This document shows, piece after piece, positions 12,103 to 25,544 of a stretch of DNA of 55,590 nt (the stretch's first letter is position 1; the number at the start of each line of letters is the position of its first letter). The position numbers and the translations under genes were made by a program. Source of the DNA: Saccoglossus kowalevskii. Its lineage: Eukaryota; Hemichordata; Enteropneusta; Harrimaniidae. The notes beneath the pieces were generated by a model. The model worked only from the letters and a program-made list of their open reading frames with translations. It did not search any database and was not told where the DNA came from. Where the stretch lies: the NCBI RefSeq assembly GCF_000003605.2, contig NW_003124905.1, positions 110,006 to 165,595 of the forward strand, written 5' to 3'.

Positions 12103-15100
12103 TTTTGGTATTTGAACCATCACACCTGTACTATACCAATTACGGTAATATTACGTTGCGTGTGACACACATATGGCATGACATAAAACATAATTGAACA
12201 TCATGAACATTCAACATTCACAAAATGATGTTCGTTTCATGCGAAGTACACTTGTAAGTAAGATAAAACGGTAGTTTACATATTTAAACAAGATTCACAT
12301 GTAACATAATTGCACCAACAACCCACCGGTCATGTGATTACCCACAAATCTATGTAGCGTGCACGAACGTATAATGATTAGTAGAAGTTTGGTGAATGTC
12401 ACCAGTACACACATTTCTTTTGATATGTTTCATGCATTCTGAAAACGTACATATCTTATTTATTTTCTCTTCTCCCCATATCTCAAAATTGATAAATAAT
12501 TACCAGTCTATAGCCATACTATACGACTTTTAGATAAATAAGGGAATTCGCCGGCGCAGCACCTGGTTAGTTATTTTAATGAATCAATCCCCAATGATTC
12601 AAATAAATATTAATTCCCAGGTGATGAGACCGAGTGATTATATATTATATGGTGATTATATTCCCCCGAGATTTACAGTATTTTTAACACCTTTATAAAT
12701 TATTATTCGTCAGAGTTTAGGGTAACTTTGACATTCTGATCACACATTGCAAAACATGCGTTTGAAAAAAAAAACAAAAAAACAAAACATAAACAGCAGA
12801 CTCCGAGTCCTGCAACTGAATTTAATAGGGTCCAAAATGGAAAGTTGATAACAAGTTTTAAAGAAATCGATGTCCAATGAAATAATAAATCATAGAGAAT
12901 TCGTTATAATCATGTGAAACTACGCCATCGGCTTTCTTTACCTGGAATATGTGCAATTTATGGTATATACAAAGTAGTAACGATATAGACGCAAAAGAGA
13001 TATGTAAAGTGCTTTTAATATAATTAATTCACGATATATTAGTAATGTAGAAATAAGGTGAATTTATGAAACCACTGTTTATTTTCCGGCGGCATCAAAT
13101 ATTTAATTTTCCACTCTACAGGCAATAAACCCATTTAATAAATCCGTAATATAAATAAATTGTATCATATATCTGAACAGAGAGGTTTATAGTAATCTTG
13201 ATTTATGGCGCACAGACATCAGGAAGTTGATATATAATAATTATGATTCTTTCTTTTTTGCTAGATGGATATAACATTCTATTTAGGGATATAACATTTT
13301 ATTGAGTAAATACCCGCTGAATTTATTACAGCGTTGTTAAACAAATATACTACTTTACCATTCATAGTCTAGGTTTACATTTCACGCTTGGTGACGGCAT
13401 TCGAAGAAGTAATATGCTTAAATGACTAGATTTATTAATTAGCATAACTATCATTAGCTATTGAAAGAATATACATTATATCCCGACCATCACATATATT
13501 CGTTCAGCCTAAATTTAAAAAAAAACTTGTACTTTTCTGATATATTTTTTCTATACCACAGATAATTACGTTATCAAAGTATGGAAATTAATCTACACTA
13601 ATGCATTCTGGGAATGACCTTTCCTTGGCCTTTATCGAAACTCTACAAAATAGAAAATGCCTCAAGCTGTGCGAGCTATGATTAGAATATCGGGGAGGTC
13701 TAGCACATCACTGCCGTTCGACTAACGTATACAGAAATCGTGTCCCCATAGCAACGAATACAATATTGGAGATGTTACGACTGGGTCAAATGGGGCGTAG
13801 TTTATGGTCACAAGTTTGAAGGAAATTGCCTCTAAATTTGAAATAAACCGTCGATTTGAAATTGATGGGAAATATACACAGCCACGTAAAGATGTGGCCA
13901 TACACTTGGATGCACATCTATGCTTTTACCAATGATCTCAGCGCATGTAGTTGATAATCATTATCTGATCTCTGCGCATGACACTGTGTGCCTATTAGTG
14001 GCATCTCACTGATCACGTTCGGGTTATTGTCGAGCTACGACAACATTTAGTTTGTTGTATCAAACTTGGGACGATCTTTTGTCTGATAGGCTTTCACAGT
14101 TCAACGCCTGCGGGCGATTTTAAAATTGGAATTAACTGGTTTGATGCGATGGACCAGTGTTTGTTTTGAGCTAATACTGTGTATTCTATAGAGTACATCG
14201 GCGCTAGAAATGCTTTGATTACACGAAAGCCTGATTCAGCATGTTCTAAATAATAGTTTAACGTAGCAGGCAGCTGTTTTCATAATTTTGTTCGATAATG
14301 GATTTTTGAATTAATTGGCCGCCGAGATCACGTTAAACGCGAGAATCCACGAGACGTTCTTTTGCTCTTCAAATTAAGTTCTATTCTCTTCAGTTCTCTC
14401 TGCGGTTTCAAATACAGTTGTTACACGTATCGGTAACACTATTTTAGGCGGAAAGTATTACGACTCGCAATCAATATCTCTAATATATGTTTAAGAACCG
14501 TTAACTGTAATACATATATAGAAACTGAGTTTTATTTTATCTTCAGGATAATCTCCGTACTGTTGCCCTAGAAAGGAGAAGCAATGGTTGTATCGAATGT
14601 ACAAGTACATCGCGTATGTCATCAGTGAAGATACACGTGGTAACACAAACACACGTGCAACTGCTCAAAGCGATAACCATGAAGAGTCCGATGATTTGTT
14701 TAAATTCAAACCCATTCCCAGATGAAACTGTTCGATATACACGGTTAAAGTTAAGGAATAATACGCGTTAATTCGTCGATTAATTAAGTACTCAAATTAA
14801 TCTGCTACCGAGGAGACATTTAAATCGTTATCCCTTCGACATGTCACGTTTCCGTGGGAACTGTCACCTGAGACGCTTGAAATTATGGGAGACATCGCAC
14901 ACACGACCGTGTCAACCCGAGTGACAGTTAGAGTGTTCAAGTGCTTCGTATACTCTCCTTCGTGAAGGAGGGGGGGGGGGGGCACACGACAAGCAGAGTC
15001 GTGCGGTGATTCAAGAACGCAACACTTGATATCTGAATGCGTGTATAAATGTGTCATTTTATCTTAGTTTGTTGATCCCACTCGTCGGGCTCATTGCAGT

Positions 15101-15240
15101 AAAATATTATTCTAAAATCGTTCCACAATACTCTAATACTATTTTTTTTGTATTTTAATATATTTTTATTGGGTACTCATATTTAAAATATTTGTCTGCA
15201 CAAATTATTAGTCTATATACTACATACATAATATTTACAT
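12103..15240. other. intergenic
   Basis: Long AT-rich stretch with no supportable exon. A G-run lies near 14968 next to a small CTCCTTC/GAAGGAG hairpin. An open minus-strand frame at 14797-15057 crosses that homopolymer and is not credible as a gene. Confidence 0.4.
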
Positions 15241-15486
15241 AATGTTACGAACTGGCGAATTAATGCGGCAGGAAGTGACGTCGCTACGAAGCGTGCATAA
15301 CCAATTACAAGCCTCAGATTTAAATAATGTTACGGACTGGCGAATTAATGCGGAAGGAAGTGACGTCGCTACGAAGCGTGCATAACCAATTACAAGCCTC
15401 AGATTTAAATAATGTTACGGACTGGCGAATTAATGCAGCAGGAAGTGACGTCGCTACGAAGCTGCGTAACCAATAACAAGCCTCGG
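15241..15486. repeat. 85-bp tandem repeat, 2.9 copies, with ETS-CRE motifs
   Basis: Units start at 15241, 15326 and 15411 (period exactly 85 bp) and are nearly identical. The last one has a 1-bp loss and ends in diverged sequence. Every unit carries GGAAGTGACGTC (15271, 15356, 15441), an overlapping ETS and CREB/ATF half-site arrangement known from animal promoters, and a CCAAT box (AACCAAT). The short frames read through it on the minus strand repeat the same peptide and are repeat artefacts. Function as an enhancer is inference. Confidence 0.85.
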
Positions 15487-18400
15487 ATAGATGTGTGGGT
15501 GAGTTCACTTTTTGATCTTAAAATTAAACTATCCAACTTACCCATTGTAAAAATGTTTTTAAAATGTTGTGAGTAAACTGTCATTAACTTCATGTGTAAA
15601 ATACAATTCCTTGTTCAGTATTTACAGCGGAGTGTTTATGTTTAGTATGGGACCTTCGTTGGATGTTTTTTTTTTTCATTTTTGAGGCAAAACAGGTAAT
15701 GAAATAATGAGCTATAAGCTATAGCGCACAGACGTTAGTCGCTTGTCACATGTCACTCTTTGGAAAGTAATCAAACCCGTAAAAGGAACGCTAAATTCAC
15801 TGAATAGTGAGCGCTGTAAGCTAGGCAACTGTAATACTTTAATGAGAATCAGAAAGGCTTTACTAATCCTGCAATACATTCTTAATGATTGAATTTGACG
15901 CTTAACAAGAAAGTGGTTATACTACCCCTGGTGCTGTTGTGTGTTTACTAATGTTTGTTGACTTGAAAGCGATATTGATACGATCATGATTGTGGCTATG
16001 TAGTTTTATATATTGTGTTTTTCTGTCGAAATCGACTATCGAAATAGACACTCATACGATGTTAAGTAAAGTTCTACTGATGTCGTTGGGGGTATTTTCC
16101 GTTAGCCGCAAAAAATAATTTCCTCACAATCTCTTCAGCACAAATAGCGAAAATAAAGTATTTTACAGTATATGATTTGTTTTTTTTATGTTTTATATAA
16201 CAACTATTTAGATTTTGTTCACACTCATAACACATCCCCCGTCTCACTTAAATTATAAACGCGAATTTGTACATACGTCATTACATATGTTCGGTGTGAC
16301 TAATATACTGCCTCGGGAATGTGTAAATATCTGAATAATTTTTAAAAACGAAATTTACTAATTTAAATACTGTGATTATATTTTATTTTATCCTATGGTA
16401 TTTTATTCGCAAATTTCCCAATATTTGAGTGAATATTTAGTTATATTAAAACAGCGCGAGATGATGCACATTTTCGAACTTCAATGAAATTGTTCAGCCG
16501 TACTGGTGATGTTTGAAATTATGTCACTATGATCACGGCCCTATATGTATGCTGCGAGTCGTAAAGACTAATATTAATCCTAACTTGTAACGCTAACTAA
16601 TGGGATAACATATTCTCATCCGAAAGAAAGAAATGACGCGTAATTTCACCCACTTCAATCTTCATTGGTTTTAAGGTTTCTTTCATAGGAGGGAAGATCT
16701 ACACCGACAACAGCGACATTGCAAATGAACGCGTCGTCTCTGACGTGAAATAGGTCATTGAACCTATATATTAACATTCATCTGTTTTAGGGTGAGTGCT
16801 CAACACAAAATGAACATCGACACTTGTCAATATTAACATTGTACTATATCGCTTTGCATTTGGAGTGTAATTTAAACATCAGATAAGAGAGACGTATACA
16901 TCGTGCATGGTTGTCCTCATTTTTTTTTCAAATTAAAGGCCGATAAATTTAATCTCGTAAGATATAAAACCTCAGTAATTATGTTCGTGTTATTGCGTTA
17001 ATGAGATGAGAAACAACCGTGTGCGCTCAGAACATAAACAGTTTATGGTAAAAGAATAAAGATTAAGTCGTTTACCGATGTTCAATGAGTCGAACTTGTT
17101 AGGTCGTTATTTAAAGTACTCAGTAATCGCTTAGCGACAGAACCGTGCAAGGTAATAATAATAGTAGTCTATGCGTAGGGATACATCGTCAGTGCTATTA
17201 TTAAATTGATGTTTGGTTGTCAATATAATCAACAGTTGCGTGCTTCCCAGTATTAATCGCATACGCGCTTTCATTTGCGTAACAAAATAATCAACTATTT
17301 TATTTTTCAAAATGAACGTTATGTATGTCTGTATGGTGATGGTCGATATGGCGTGAATGTGAAGGTCGATTCTGTAAGTCGGTGAGGCACAATATAAATA
17401 GCGCTAACTGACCATGGTTATTAACTCGTAATCCGTGGGGAAAAACGAATCGCGATGTTGAAATATATTACAATCAACATCGAAAATGTCCGTTTCCGTT
17501 CGCGCTGACCGCGGGAAGTTGTCGTACACGCGCGCCAAGCTTTAATTGCGTCTACCTTAACTGCGCGTGGGCAGTAATTAATATGACGCGTGTGTCTTTA
17601 GAAAGCGCTGCCTCTAAACTGAGACACGGCAGCAATAAACAAAACACAATCTGGATTTATACACGCTATACTATCCACGGTTGTAGTTAAGTCAATCAAG
17701 AATATATTCTGATTGTCAAACACAACATTAAAAACACGTTTTTTACGATTCTATAATAAAGAGTCAAGGAAGTCAATTGTTAAAATGTGACGTAATACGA
17801 AAGATTTAATGTTACAGCTATGTCCTATCTGGAATTATAATTGTGACGTGTAGTGATATTGTCACTCGACATTTCCGCAGATGTACGTTTTCATGTTAGG
17901 AGGCCGTACAGATTAAAACCGCACGTAGGTATCACTGGCGGATCCAGAATTTTTTTTATGAGGGCCGCGCGCTTCTAATGACGAGGCCGAAGTAGACCTC
18001 CGGTGGGCTGGGTTTGTCAATTGATTTGTCTTTTTTATTTGTTTGCGAGCTGAAGGGGGAGGTACGCGTGGGTATGGCGAGAAACACAGTCTGTGCCGCT
18101 TTATGTAGTGTCGTGCAGAATACACCATTGCAACCCAAACTACTAAATATATGCGCAAAGTTGGGGCAAAATAAACGTCGCAGTTAAGAAATACACAATG
18201 ACGTTACTGTATCTAGAACGACACGGCTTAGAACATTACTTGAGTAAAGAAATAACAAGTAAACCCCGCGGCAATTTTCACTACAAAGTCCCGCCAATCG
18301 CCCCTGCACTTATTAGACTACGTGAATGGATAATACGTAGACGACATCAACTGCAATTATCTTTAAGCATTACATACTAATGTTTCAAATCAGCGTTGTA

Positions 18401-19234
18401 CGCTGAGCGAGCCCACTAACTAATAAATGATGGGGGAATCAAACACGCAATTATATGGTAAATTATTCTTGACACCGATCACCGTGGGCGAGGTCATATC
18501 ATTTATCGGACTCTGTTCGCTGTATATTTCAAGTCTTGGCGCGTTGTTTTAAAGATATTTCTATTACTCGTTAACCAAGCGTTTGTTTTCAGACGGTGTT
18601 ACGCTCGATAAAAGAGCATACATATAAAGCATGTTTTCTTAACCACATAACATCGTGCTTTCTAAGAGAGCGATGTGTTATCCTTTGAGAGATACGCTAA
18701 GAATGTTTAACCGAGAATTACATAACATGCCAGCTCGAATACGAGGATCGGGTCAGTGGTGAGTTGTTTTCAAAATAAACAAACGAGTTTCTCCCGTACG
18801 TATGAATGAAAAATGTGTTTAACAATGTAAATGAGATGGGTATTGCTACCTTCCGACGTATATCAGTCTTGTTAATAGGCGTCAAGTTCACACATACGGT
18901 AATGCTTTTCCAAATCAACCACCAAGTGTTTAGCTACCCAGTTTGCTCCACAGCCGAAACTGTAGTTGTATGGCATATACGTTCAGCGGTAAGAAGCTTT
19001 CAGCTGGGGATATTTTTTTCCCGGCATGCGCGGGTGACATATTTGCCCGATGATCTGAATGTGAATTTGTCTGGTAATGTACGTATGCGTTTTACCACGT
19101 GGTTCAATATGAATCTAGACATCGAACGCGGAAACGACCATTTCTAAATACGAGCTATATATAGACGATTTTGACTAATGACACCAGACTCATCGACCAC
19201 ACTTGTACGTAAAATTATAGCAGTATGTACTCAC
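15487..19234. other. intergenic, possible 3' continuation of the receptor gene
   Basis: If the exon at 19235-19922 is spliced locally, its next exon should lie here or beyond the left edge. I looked for an acceptor followed by the conserved continuation of the binding domain and found none I trust. At 17933 CACTGGCGGATCCAGAA plus a T-run resembles the recurring terminus of invertebrate DNA transposons. The 113-codon plus frame at 18806-19147 is chance-level. Confidence 0.35.
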
Positions 19235-19922
19235 CCCTGGCATGTTTACTGGCATCCAACAACATTAACTTGTAGTCTTCCTGTGTAAGGTAGTATTGGT
19301 CAAAATCTTGAAAGTAGGGTTCCGGGTAGCCTCGTACGTCATAGAGTTCCGTCCAAATTGCGTTAAGTTGCAGTGCGCAAATTCTCCGGTTTTGATCCAT
19401 TATATCGTCATCTGTTAGCATGGCAACGTGTTTGAAATGATAATATTCTAGAATATCAGCCAATGTTGTTTTCATATGGGAATACGAACTCATCATCCGA
19501 ACGAGAAAGAATTCATCTTTTCTACCGAAATGATCGGACATTGTACCAGCCGACAACATCGGGATATCCCAATATCTGGTGTACCTTGCAACGGGTGCAG
19601 CGGCGTAGTCGCACACTGGGCCTAAGAACACGTGGACGGATTTCCGCATAACGAACTCCATGGCACGAACGGGACCGATTGTCAGCGAACATTCGGAGTC
19701 GGTGTAATCGACCGCCAGCTCATAGTTGGGTAAATATCCATGTACACGCTCGCTCTGGACTGCAATGTCAATCCCTGGCAGCGTCATGTTTAAATTAATC
19801 GGATACTGGTTTTTCTCGACGAACATTCCTGGCATGATGACGACGATGTCAAGCTTTTCTTGAACACCGTTTGCTACCAGTGACATAAAAAACAATGCGA
19901 ACACTCCGCTCACTCGACCCAT
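19235..19922 (-). CDS. first coding exon of an ANF-receptor / receptor guanylate cyclase type protein
   Basis: Codes 229 residues plus one base. Residues 1-20 form a signal peptide (hydrophobic VFALFFMSLVA). From residue 24 (LDIVVIMPG) the N-terminal lobe of a type I periplasmic-binding / ANF receptor domain follows. It has the family landmarks DSEC (Cys78), FLGPVC (Cys104, likely disulfide partner), the W-D-I-P turn (118-121) and SAGTMSD, then FKHVAMLTDDD beginning the next strand. NMT at 45 is a potential N-glycosylation site. Known members bind peptides outside the cell and signal through a cytoplasmic cyclase, or lack one, as in clearance receptors. The frame ends after ..SKHAR at a strong donor (GG|GTGAGT, minus strand), phase 1. 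The start is the only ATG before the signal peptide. No later exon was found, so cyclase activity is unproven. A longer paralogous exon lies at 35999-37640 on the same strand. Confidence 0.85.
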
Positions 19923-22900
19923 GACAAATTACCGAAAGCGCCGAGGATACTGTGTACGAAATACCTATACCCAACGACAGTACTCTTGCTACACGACGCG
20001 ATTTGAAAAAAAAAAACGCCGCACAATCCCAACTGAATCTAAACACACTCAATAGTTTCAGTGACAACTTTCGAACGCTGTGTTCCCACGACTATCTGCA
20101 ATTAGGAAATCGACTGATTCTGCCGTGGTTGGAGTAAATATGACTTGTAAGCGGCGACCTCTTAGCGGTATACACTCGACACGAACCACCAATAACAGAG
20201 TGTGGATTACAGACCACTAGAGGGCGTTTTTTTATTGGATCACATACACTGGGCACGCACGCAAAGAGATACCTTGAGAATGTGAATATTGCTTAACAGA
20301 AGCCTTATGACAGAAATAATTGTCTGGAAGCAGACATACATGTTTTTTCCCTCTTCAATAATTCTAATTTTGACCGTCAGTATAATAACAGACTTTGAAC
20401 AATGTGTTCTTAGTACTTAGTGATTTACAAACGCCACTCAACTTTTTATTCTGTTTATGACAGGGGTGTGTGCGCATATAAAGTGCTAAGCAAAGCACGC
20501 CGTTCGATTCATAGATTTACGACCTACCTGTTTGCTCATAATTTACACAGTAAGCCGATAATATAGTATCAGATGAACTCCCAGACAGTCAATGTAATGG
20601 ACAACAATGTTTGTTTGTGAAATGTACGACACCTCGTTTATTTAAATGTAACGTATTTATGGCATCGCTATATCCATGGCGAATTGTTCCGTAATATACC
20701 ACTTAAGTGAAGAACTGAACTTTGTAAGTTTTTTTTTGTTTGTGGCAGTTTGGTGTGTGTTATCGATTGTGGTGTTTATCAGTGTTGTGATAATCATTTT
20801 ACCAGACACTCGAGTATTCCTCGGCAGGGGACTCTGAATTATTAGGTACAGTCAGGTCGGCGTCATTATGTCTTCAATCGCTAATCGATATGCGATAACC
20901 TTTGTACATTAATTAATTATATATTACGCTAATATGATGTCATTATGTGGGTTTGAGGACATCCGGTAAATACGTCTGGTGTGATCAGGGTTGAGTCGCT
21001 TAATGCTACTGTACACATTTCCTGCACTGAGTGGCTTTTCACTATTTATTAGTCACTTGTGTACACTGAAATTACACTGACCTTCAATATAATCTGAGTG
21101 TATTTTTTTTTCTCTTTCGATAATTACACGTAGTTTGTGGTTTTAAAGAAATATACCGTTTGTGCCATAGTGTAATGTACATCATAGCTGGAAATGACAA
21201 TGTCAGTGATTCAGTGACAATAGCTTAACACTTGTTGAAACCTTTTGTCAGTTTACGCCCCCCTAATTCAGTATATGAACTCCTCGACAGCCCACAATGC
21301 TAGTACATCATAGCAATTATTAAGTAGTTGAACCCCAGTGTCACATACCACAGATTCTACAATACAGTGAATGGGGAACAAGACGTCTATGTCAGACACT
21401 TAACATTTTCATTCGCTCATAAAAAAACACATTAAGCCCGATAGAAACATGTAATTTAACAGTCGCCTATATTGAATCGCGAAGTTGGACAAACGCCAGG
21501 TCGTCCGACGCAGTCGTCGCCGTCCCTCGGTGTATTATGTTTTGGTAACGAACATTACCAACTGATTATCCATTGTCAACTCACCGGTTATTTTATTGTT
21601 ACCACCAACGTCGTCCATGCTTAAAAAACGGACAAAACAATAAAAAACAAAGGAATTAAACCTCATATTTCTTGCTCATCTATATAAAGGTAAATATAAT
21701 GACTTAAAATGGCTGGCTGACGACGACTTCGGGTTTAATCGCCAAAATAATATCAAGTACATGTTCAATTTATTAAGCAGAAGTTCAATTTGCATTTCCG
21801 TCACAAGATTAAAAAAATCGGAAATCACTGATAACTGTCCGCATTTTGAAAGAAGTATACGCAGAGCGAACACAAATGTGAAAAAAAAATGGAACATCGT
21901 GACGTCGCTCGGAATTCTACGAGCCTGCCGGGCAAGACTTTACGTCATGACGACCGGTCATACCGCCCATTGTGACTCCAGCAAGTTCAAAAATCGTTGA
22001 ATTTGCGTCGAACCCAAGCACTAGGTTCGACTAAAAACACGCACACATTGAAGTACGAACGTCAATACCCAGACGGAACCATTGAACATATCAAGCCCCG
22101 GCCAGTATCAGTTTATCGAAACGTGCCTCGCAAATTAGGCAAACTAAATACACAGAAAACCTCGAGATACAATCTGGCTGATAATCTTCTCTTTATAGAT
22201 TTTTACAGCAAGTCACGCAATATATCACTATTCAGTGTGCGTGTCAGATACATCATGGCTGAACACTATACGAATCTCAGTCTGAATGAGTTTCACGTAA
22301 TATAAACATGCAGCCTTAAGGAACAGTATAACGCAGGTAAGGTGAACATACATCGAGTGTTTATTCACAAAATATATCTTTATTCTTTCTACAAATTTAC
22401 AAATTATTTTCCACCTATCAATAAGTAACCCTCGGGGGACACTTTATTTTTTCGATAACTTTCTTTGGTGGGAAGGGATTTTATACAATGTCATTAATGC
22501 ACTAATCTCCAAGAATTAATCCGTAATATATTATGAACAAATTCCGTGTTTTGCCATGCATTCACCAATAGTTAAATCGGATTTTATTTTAATTGAGATT
22601 CCTAGTATATCTCTTTGTATACCATGAATCTCGTGTAAACTTTCGAATAGTCCAAGGCAACTCAAAATCAAACCATTCTGGCTGATGGACACCTGTCAAT
22701 GTAAATACAACAAAATAAACGAAAAGAATTTAACACGATTCAATAGAATAAAAGCAAAGGTTAGTTATATCACGGTAACATTTATTTGATAATGAACAAT
22801 GTGATTTTGTAACCATGACATTCGTGGGTGCTAAACAACATTCAGTACTATTATTTGACATTGATAACCATTTTATTATTGAATCTGTCAATTTCGGTGT

Positions 22901-23804
22901 TCAGCTTGAGGAGGCAATATCTTCGTTTTACATTGTATTACAATGCATATCAGTTATCTATATTTAACAAATAATGTAGGTATAATTGGATTATCTATTT
23001 AGATCATATTTTCTGTGCTGGCAATATGTGCCCGCGATCCCTGCCGAAACGTTCACGCATGCTATTTCTCCTGTGATGTGTACATTTCTTGAATTAATAG
23101 AAGAATGGCAACTCAGTAACTCACTTATCTAATACAGTCACTAACATATTATGCACACAAGACATCTGGCGACGAAGTTGAGGGATATATCAAAACTGAA
23201 ATATGGCTTTGTGTGGACGTCAAAAGTGAATTCCAAACAGATGGTAGCGGTAATTACCAATGACGACGTTTCTATGCATCGGTGAAAGAGGCAACAACAA
23301 TTTGCACAATTTGTCGATGAATGCAGAATTGATGGAAACGACTTGCATGAAAAGATGACGCAGAGGAAAAATAAACTGTAGTTGTTATGATTAACAGAGT
23401 AACTGATTAGTTTTGACGAAGTTGCGTATGTTCTCAGGGAAGTGATGAAATAAATAAACAAACAACGAATGTGGCGCAAGTATCACAGATAACGATCAGC
23501 GATTAAGTTAATAAACAAAAAAAAAAAGCTATTTAAACAAACAGGATGAGGAAAAGCTACGGAGAAGCCTGAGAACACATAGTGATATTTTCATTGACAA
23601 ATTCCTTAAGTAAAACTAAACTTGCTACCAAAATAATCGTTAAATTGTTACAATTGAAGTATTTATATATATTACAGGCATGGAAAAACAAACACAGATC
23701 TCTTTGCGTTGTGGAGTAATTAACATTTCAAATTCATGCTGGCAAGATAAACAACACAGAACGGTGTAGATTGATAACACTCAGGCTTTTCATTTACATT
23801 AACG
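19923..23804. other. upstream region of the 19.9-kb receptor exon and intergenic
   Basis: The minus-strand promoter of the receptor exon should begin here. I see no clear TATA box, and the 5' UTR is not delimited. Two back-to-back plus-strand frames (21761-22000, 21997-22305) look protein-like but have no splice sites or family match. The minus frame 23141-23479 is likewise unsupported. Confidence 0.35.
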
Positions 23805-23959
23805 TTAAAGCGGGGGAGTCGTCACCTGCGCATGCGTCAGATGGCCATAGCGTGTCATTGTTTATAAACAATGAGCCTTTGCGTTGTTAGTGTATGTTGT
23901 TATCGTCGCTTGGGACTCAATTCCCGCGCGCGCGCAGGTGACGACCCTCCCGCTTTGAA
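23805..23959. repeat. MITE family B, copy 1
   Basis: A 155-bp element with ~30-bp terminal inverted repeats: TTAAAGCGGGGGAGTCGTCA at the left, and at the right the reverse complement ending ACCCTCCCGCTTTGAA. The arms contain CTGCGCATGCG, an NRF-1-like palindrome. The interior holds TTGGGACTCAATTCCCG. It is ~80-90% alike to 32447-32613 by eye. The tips resemble family A (TTAAAG, GTCGTC), which suggests one mobilising transposase. Confidence 0.85.
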
Positions 23960-25544
23960 TGTATGTTTTACACTACTGTCCTGATTATGAACGCAACGTA
24001 TACGTACTTGAGTCCGTTGTATGCGTGTATAAAACAGACGTTTCAAGTAAATTATATTGTCATCCACGGTGAGCTTACATGTTCGAATTTGGAGAATAAC
24101 CGTCAGCATACCAAACAACATATTAGTAAGCTACGTGCAGTAGGTAATAAAGGATTCGATCTGAGTTGATGATCGCATGTCATCGTCTTTATGATTTCAT
24201 TATTATATGTTAATGCCATTCGGATACCGAAAATGGAAAACAATAAATTGGTGTCACCGAACTATTTTTAGAGAAACAATATTCTATGAGTCATTGACGT
24301 AGTCCCCGTTTGTTCTATAGACGCAATGTATTTATGTAAATATGTGTTAAACTTAAACTTGATTTGTGACCGCCAGTCAGCCATTTTGGATTTGAGAGTG
24401 ACAAAAATATACGTGCGTTTGTATAATAAAATGGCTCGTGTATATGACGAATGTATATGTCTGATGACGAAAATTAGTTGACATGTATCAATATTCCATC
24501 GTGATTAATGTATGTACAAATTTATTTCCCAAATCCTGACACACCCGACTGAGATCCGGCTCCGGAATGGTGAAAAAGTGTGACTCTGATGCATTTTAGG
24601 TCTTAAAATGGCTGCCATTCGATGTGTCTGTGAAATTTGAATATAATCGGTCCAAGCGTGTACGGGATACGGCTGGATAGCGGCGTACGATTGTCAATCA
24701 ATAAATCCTCGTGTTTTGGATTTTGTCTTCGTTTTTGTTTTCTATTACATGTACATACGATTTATTCATTCCCATAATGTATTGAATATCTGTGTAATAA
24801 TATGATCAGTAGGCTGAGCACAATTTTAAATCGGCTCAAAATCAGCACGATACTTTTTTAAAACACTGAGCATGAATACAACTGTCGAGAGACGCATTCT
24901 ATTTGGCAGAACACTAAACTACTAGAGAAAGTGAAATAACATCTTCTTACGCATATTTCCATATTTCACTGGATAACATAAGAAATACTATTTTACATTT
25001 AAATGTGTTACGTGTCGCATAATGTAAATACGACATGCATTATTTTAAAGTTTAAACCTGGAAAAAAAATATCATTTTCTGGTTGTTTTTAGCCATTTAA
25101 TCACAATCAAAATATGTTAATAATACTCTAACTCAACCTCTCATTTATGCCCATTAAACCTATCGCCAAACGTTTCACTTTGCGATTTAGGTAACACGCA
25201 AACACAAGTTTAGTGAAGAGCCGGGAATCCCTGATGATATTTAGAAAGTTGATTTTTAAGCATACGTAAGTCTGATAACTGGGGAGCAATTGGTATAGAT
25301 CGACCTTATTGACTGAAAGGCCTGTACATCGAACTACATTTTGCTACCAAGTAACTGCAATGAACCAACCAGCAGGAATAGCTGAGACATGCACAACACG
25401 AATACGATCCGATAGCGGAATGTAAGAGCACTGCACTCCTAGTACATTGGACGTATCGATTTTTACAATGTGAATACAATATATTCAACATCAGTTTATT
25501 TATTTATGTCACGGGGTTTGGGTCAACAAATAGAACACGGGTAA
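23960..25544. other. intergenic, nothing convincing
   Basis: AT-rich. Two AAAATGGCT-type motifs (24430, 24606) are isolated. No exon could be supported. Confidence 0.4.

Noticed and set aside
14797-15593. Minus frames across the G-run and the 85-bp array
   Set aside because: One crosses a homopolymer. The others repeat the same peptide because of the tandem array.
18806-19147. 113-codon plus-strand frame next to the receptor exon
   Set aside because: Several frames of this size are expected by chance, and there is no splice or family evidence.
20490-20520. GTTCGATTC resembling a tRNA T-arm
   Set aside because: No acceptor, D-arm or anticodon arm can be folded around it.
21761-22305. Two adjoining plus-strand frames that look protein-like
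   Set aside because: They are in different frames, have no shared splice sites and match nothing I know. A decayed transposon piece is possible but unproven.
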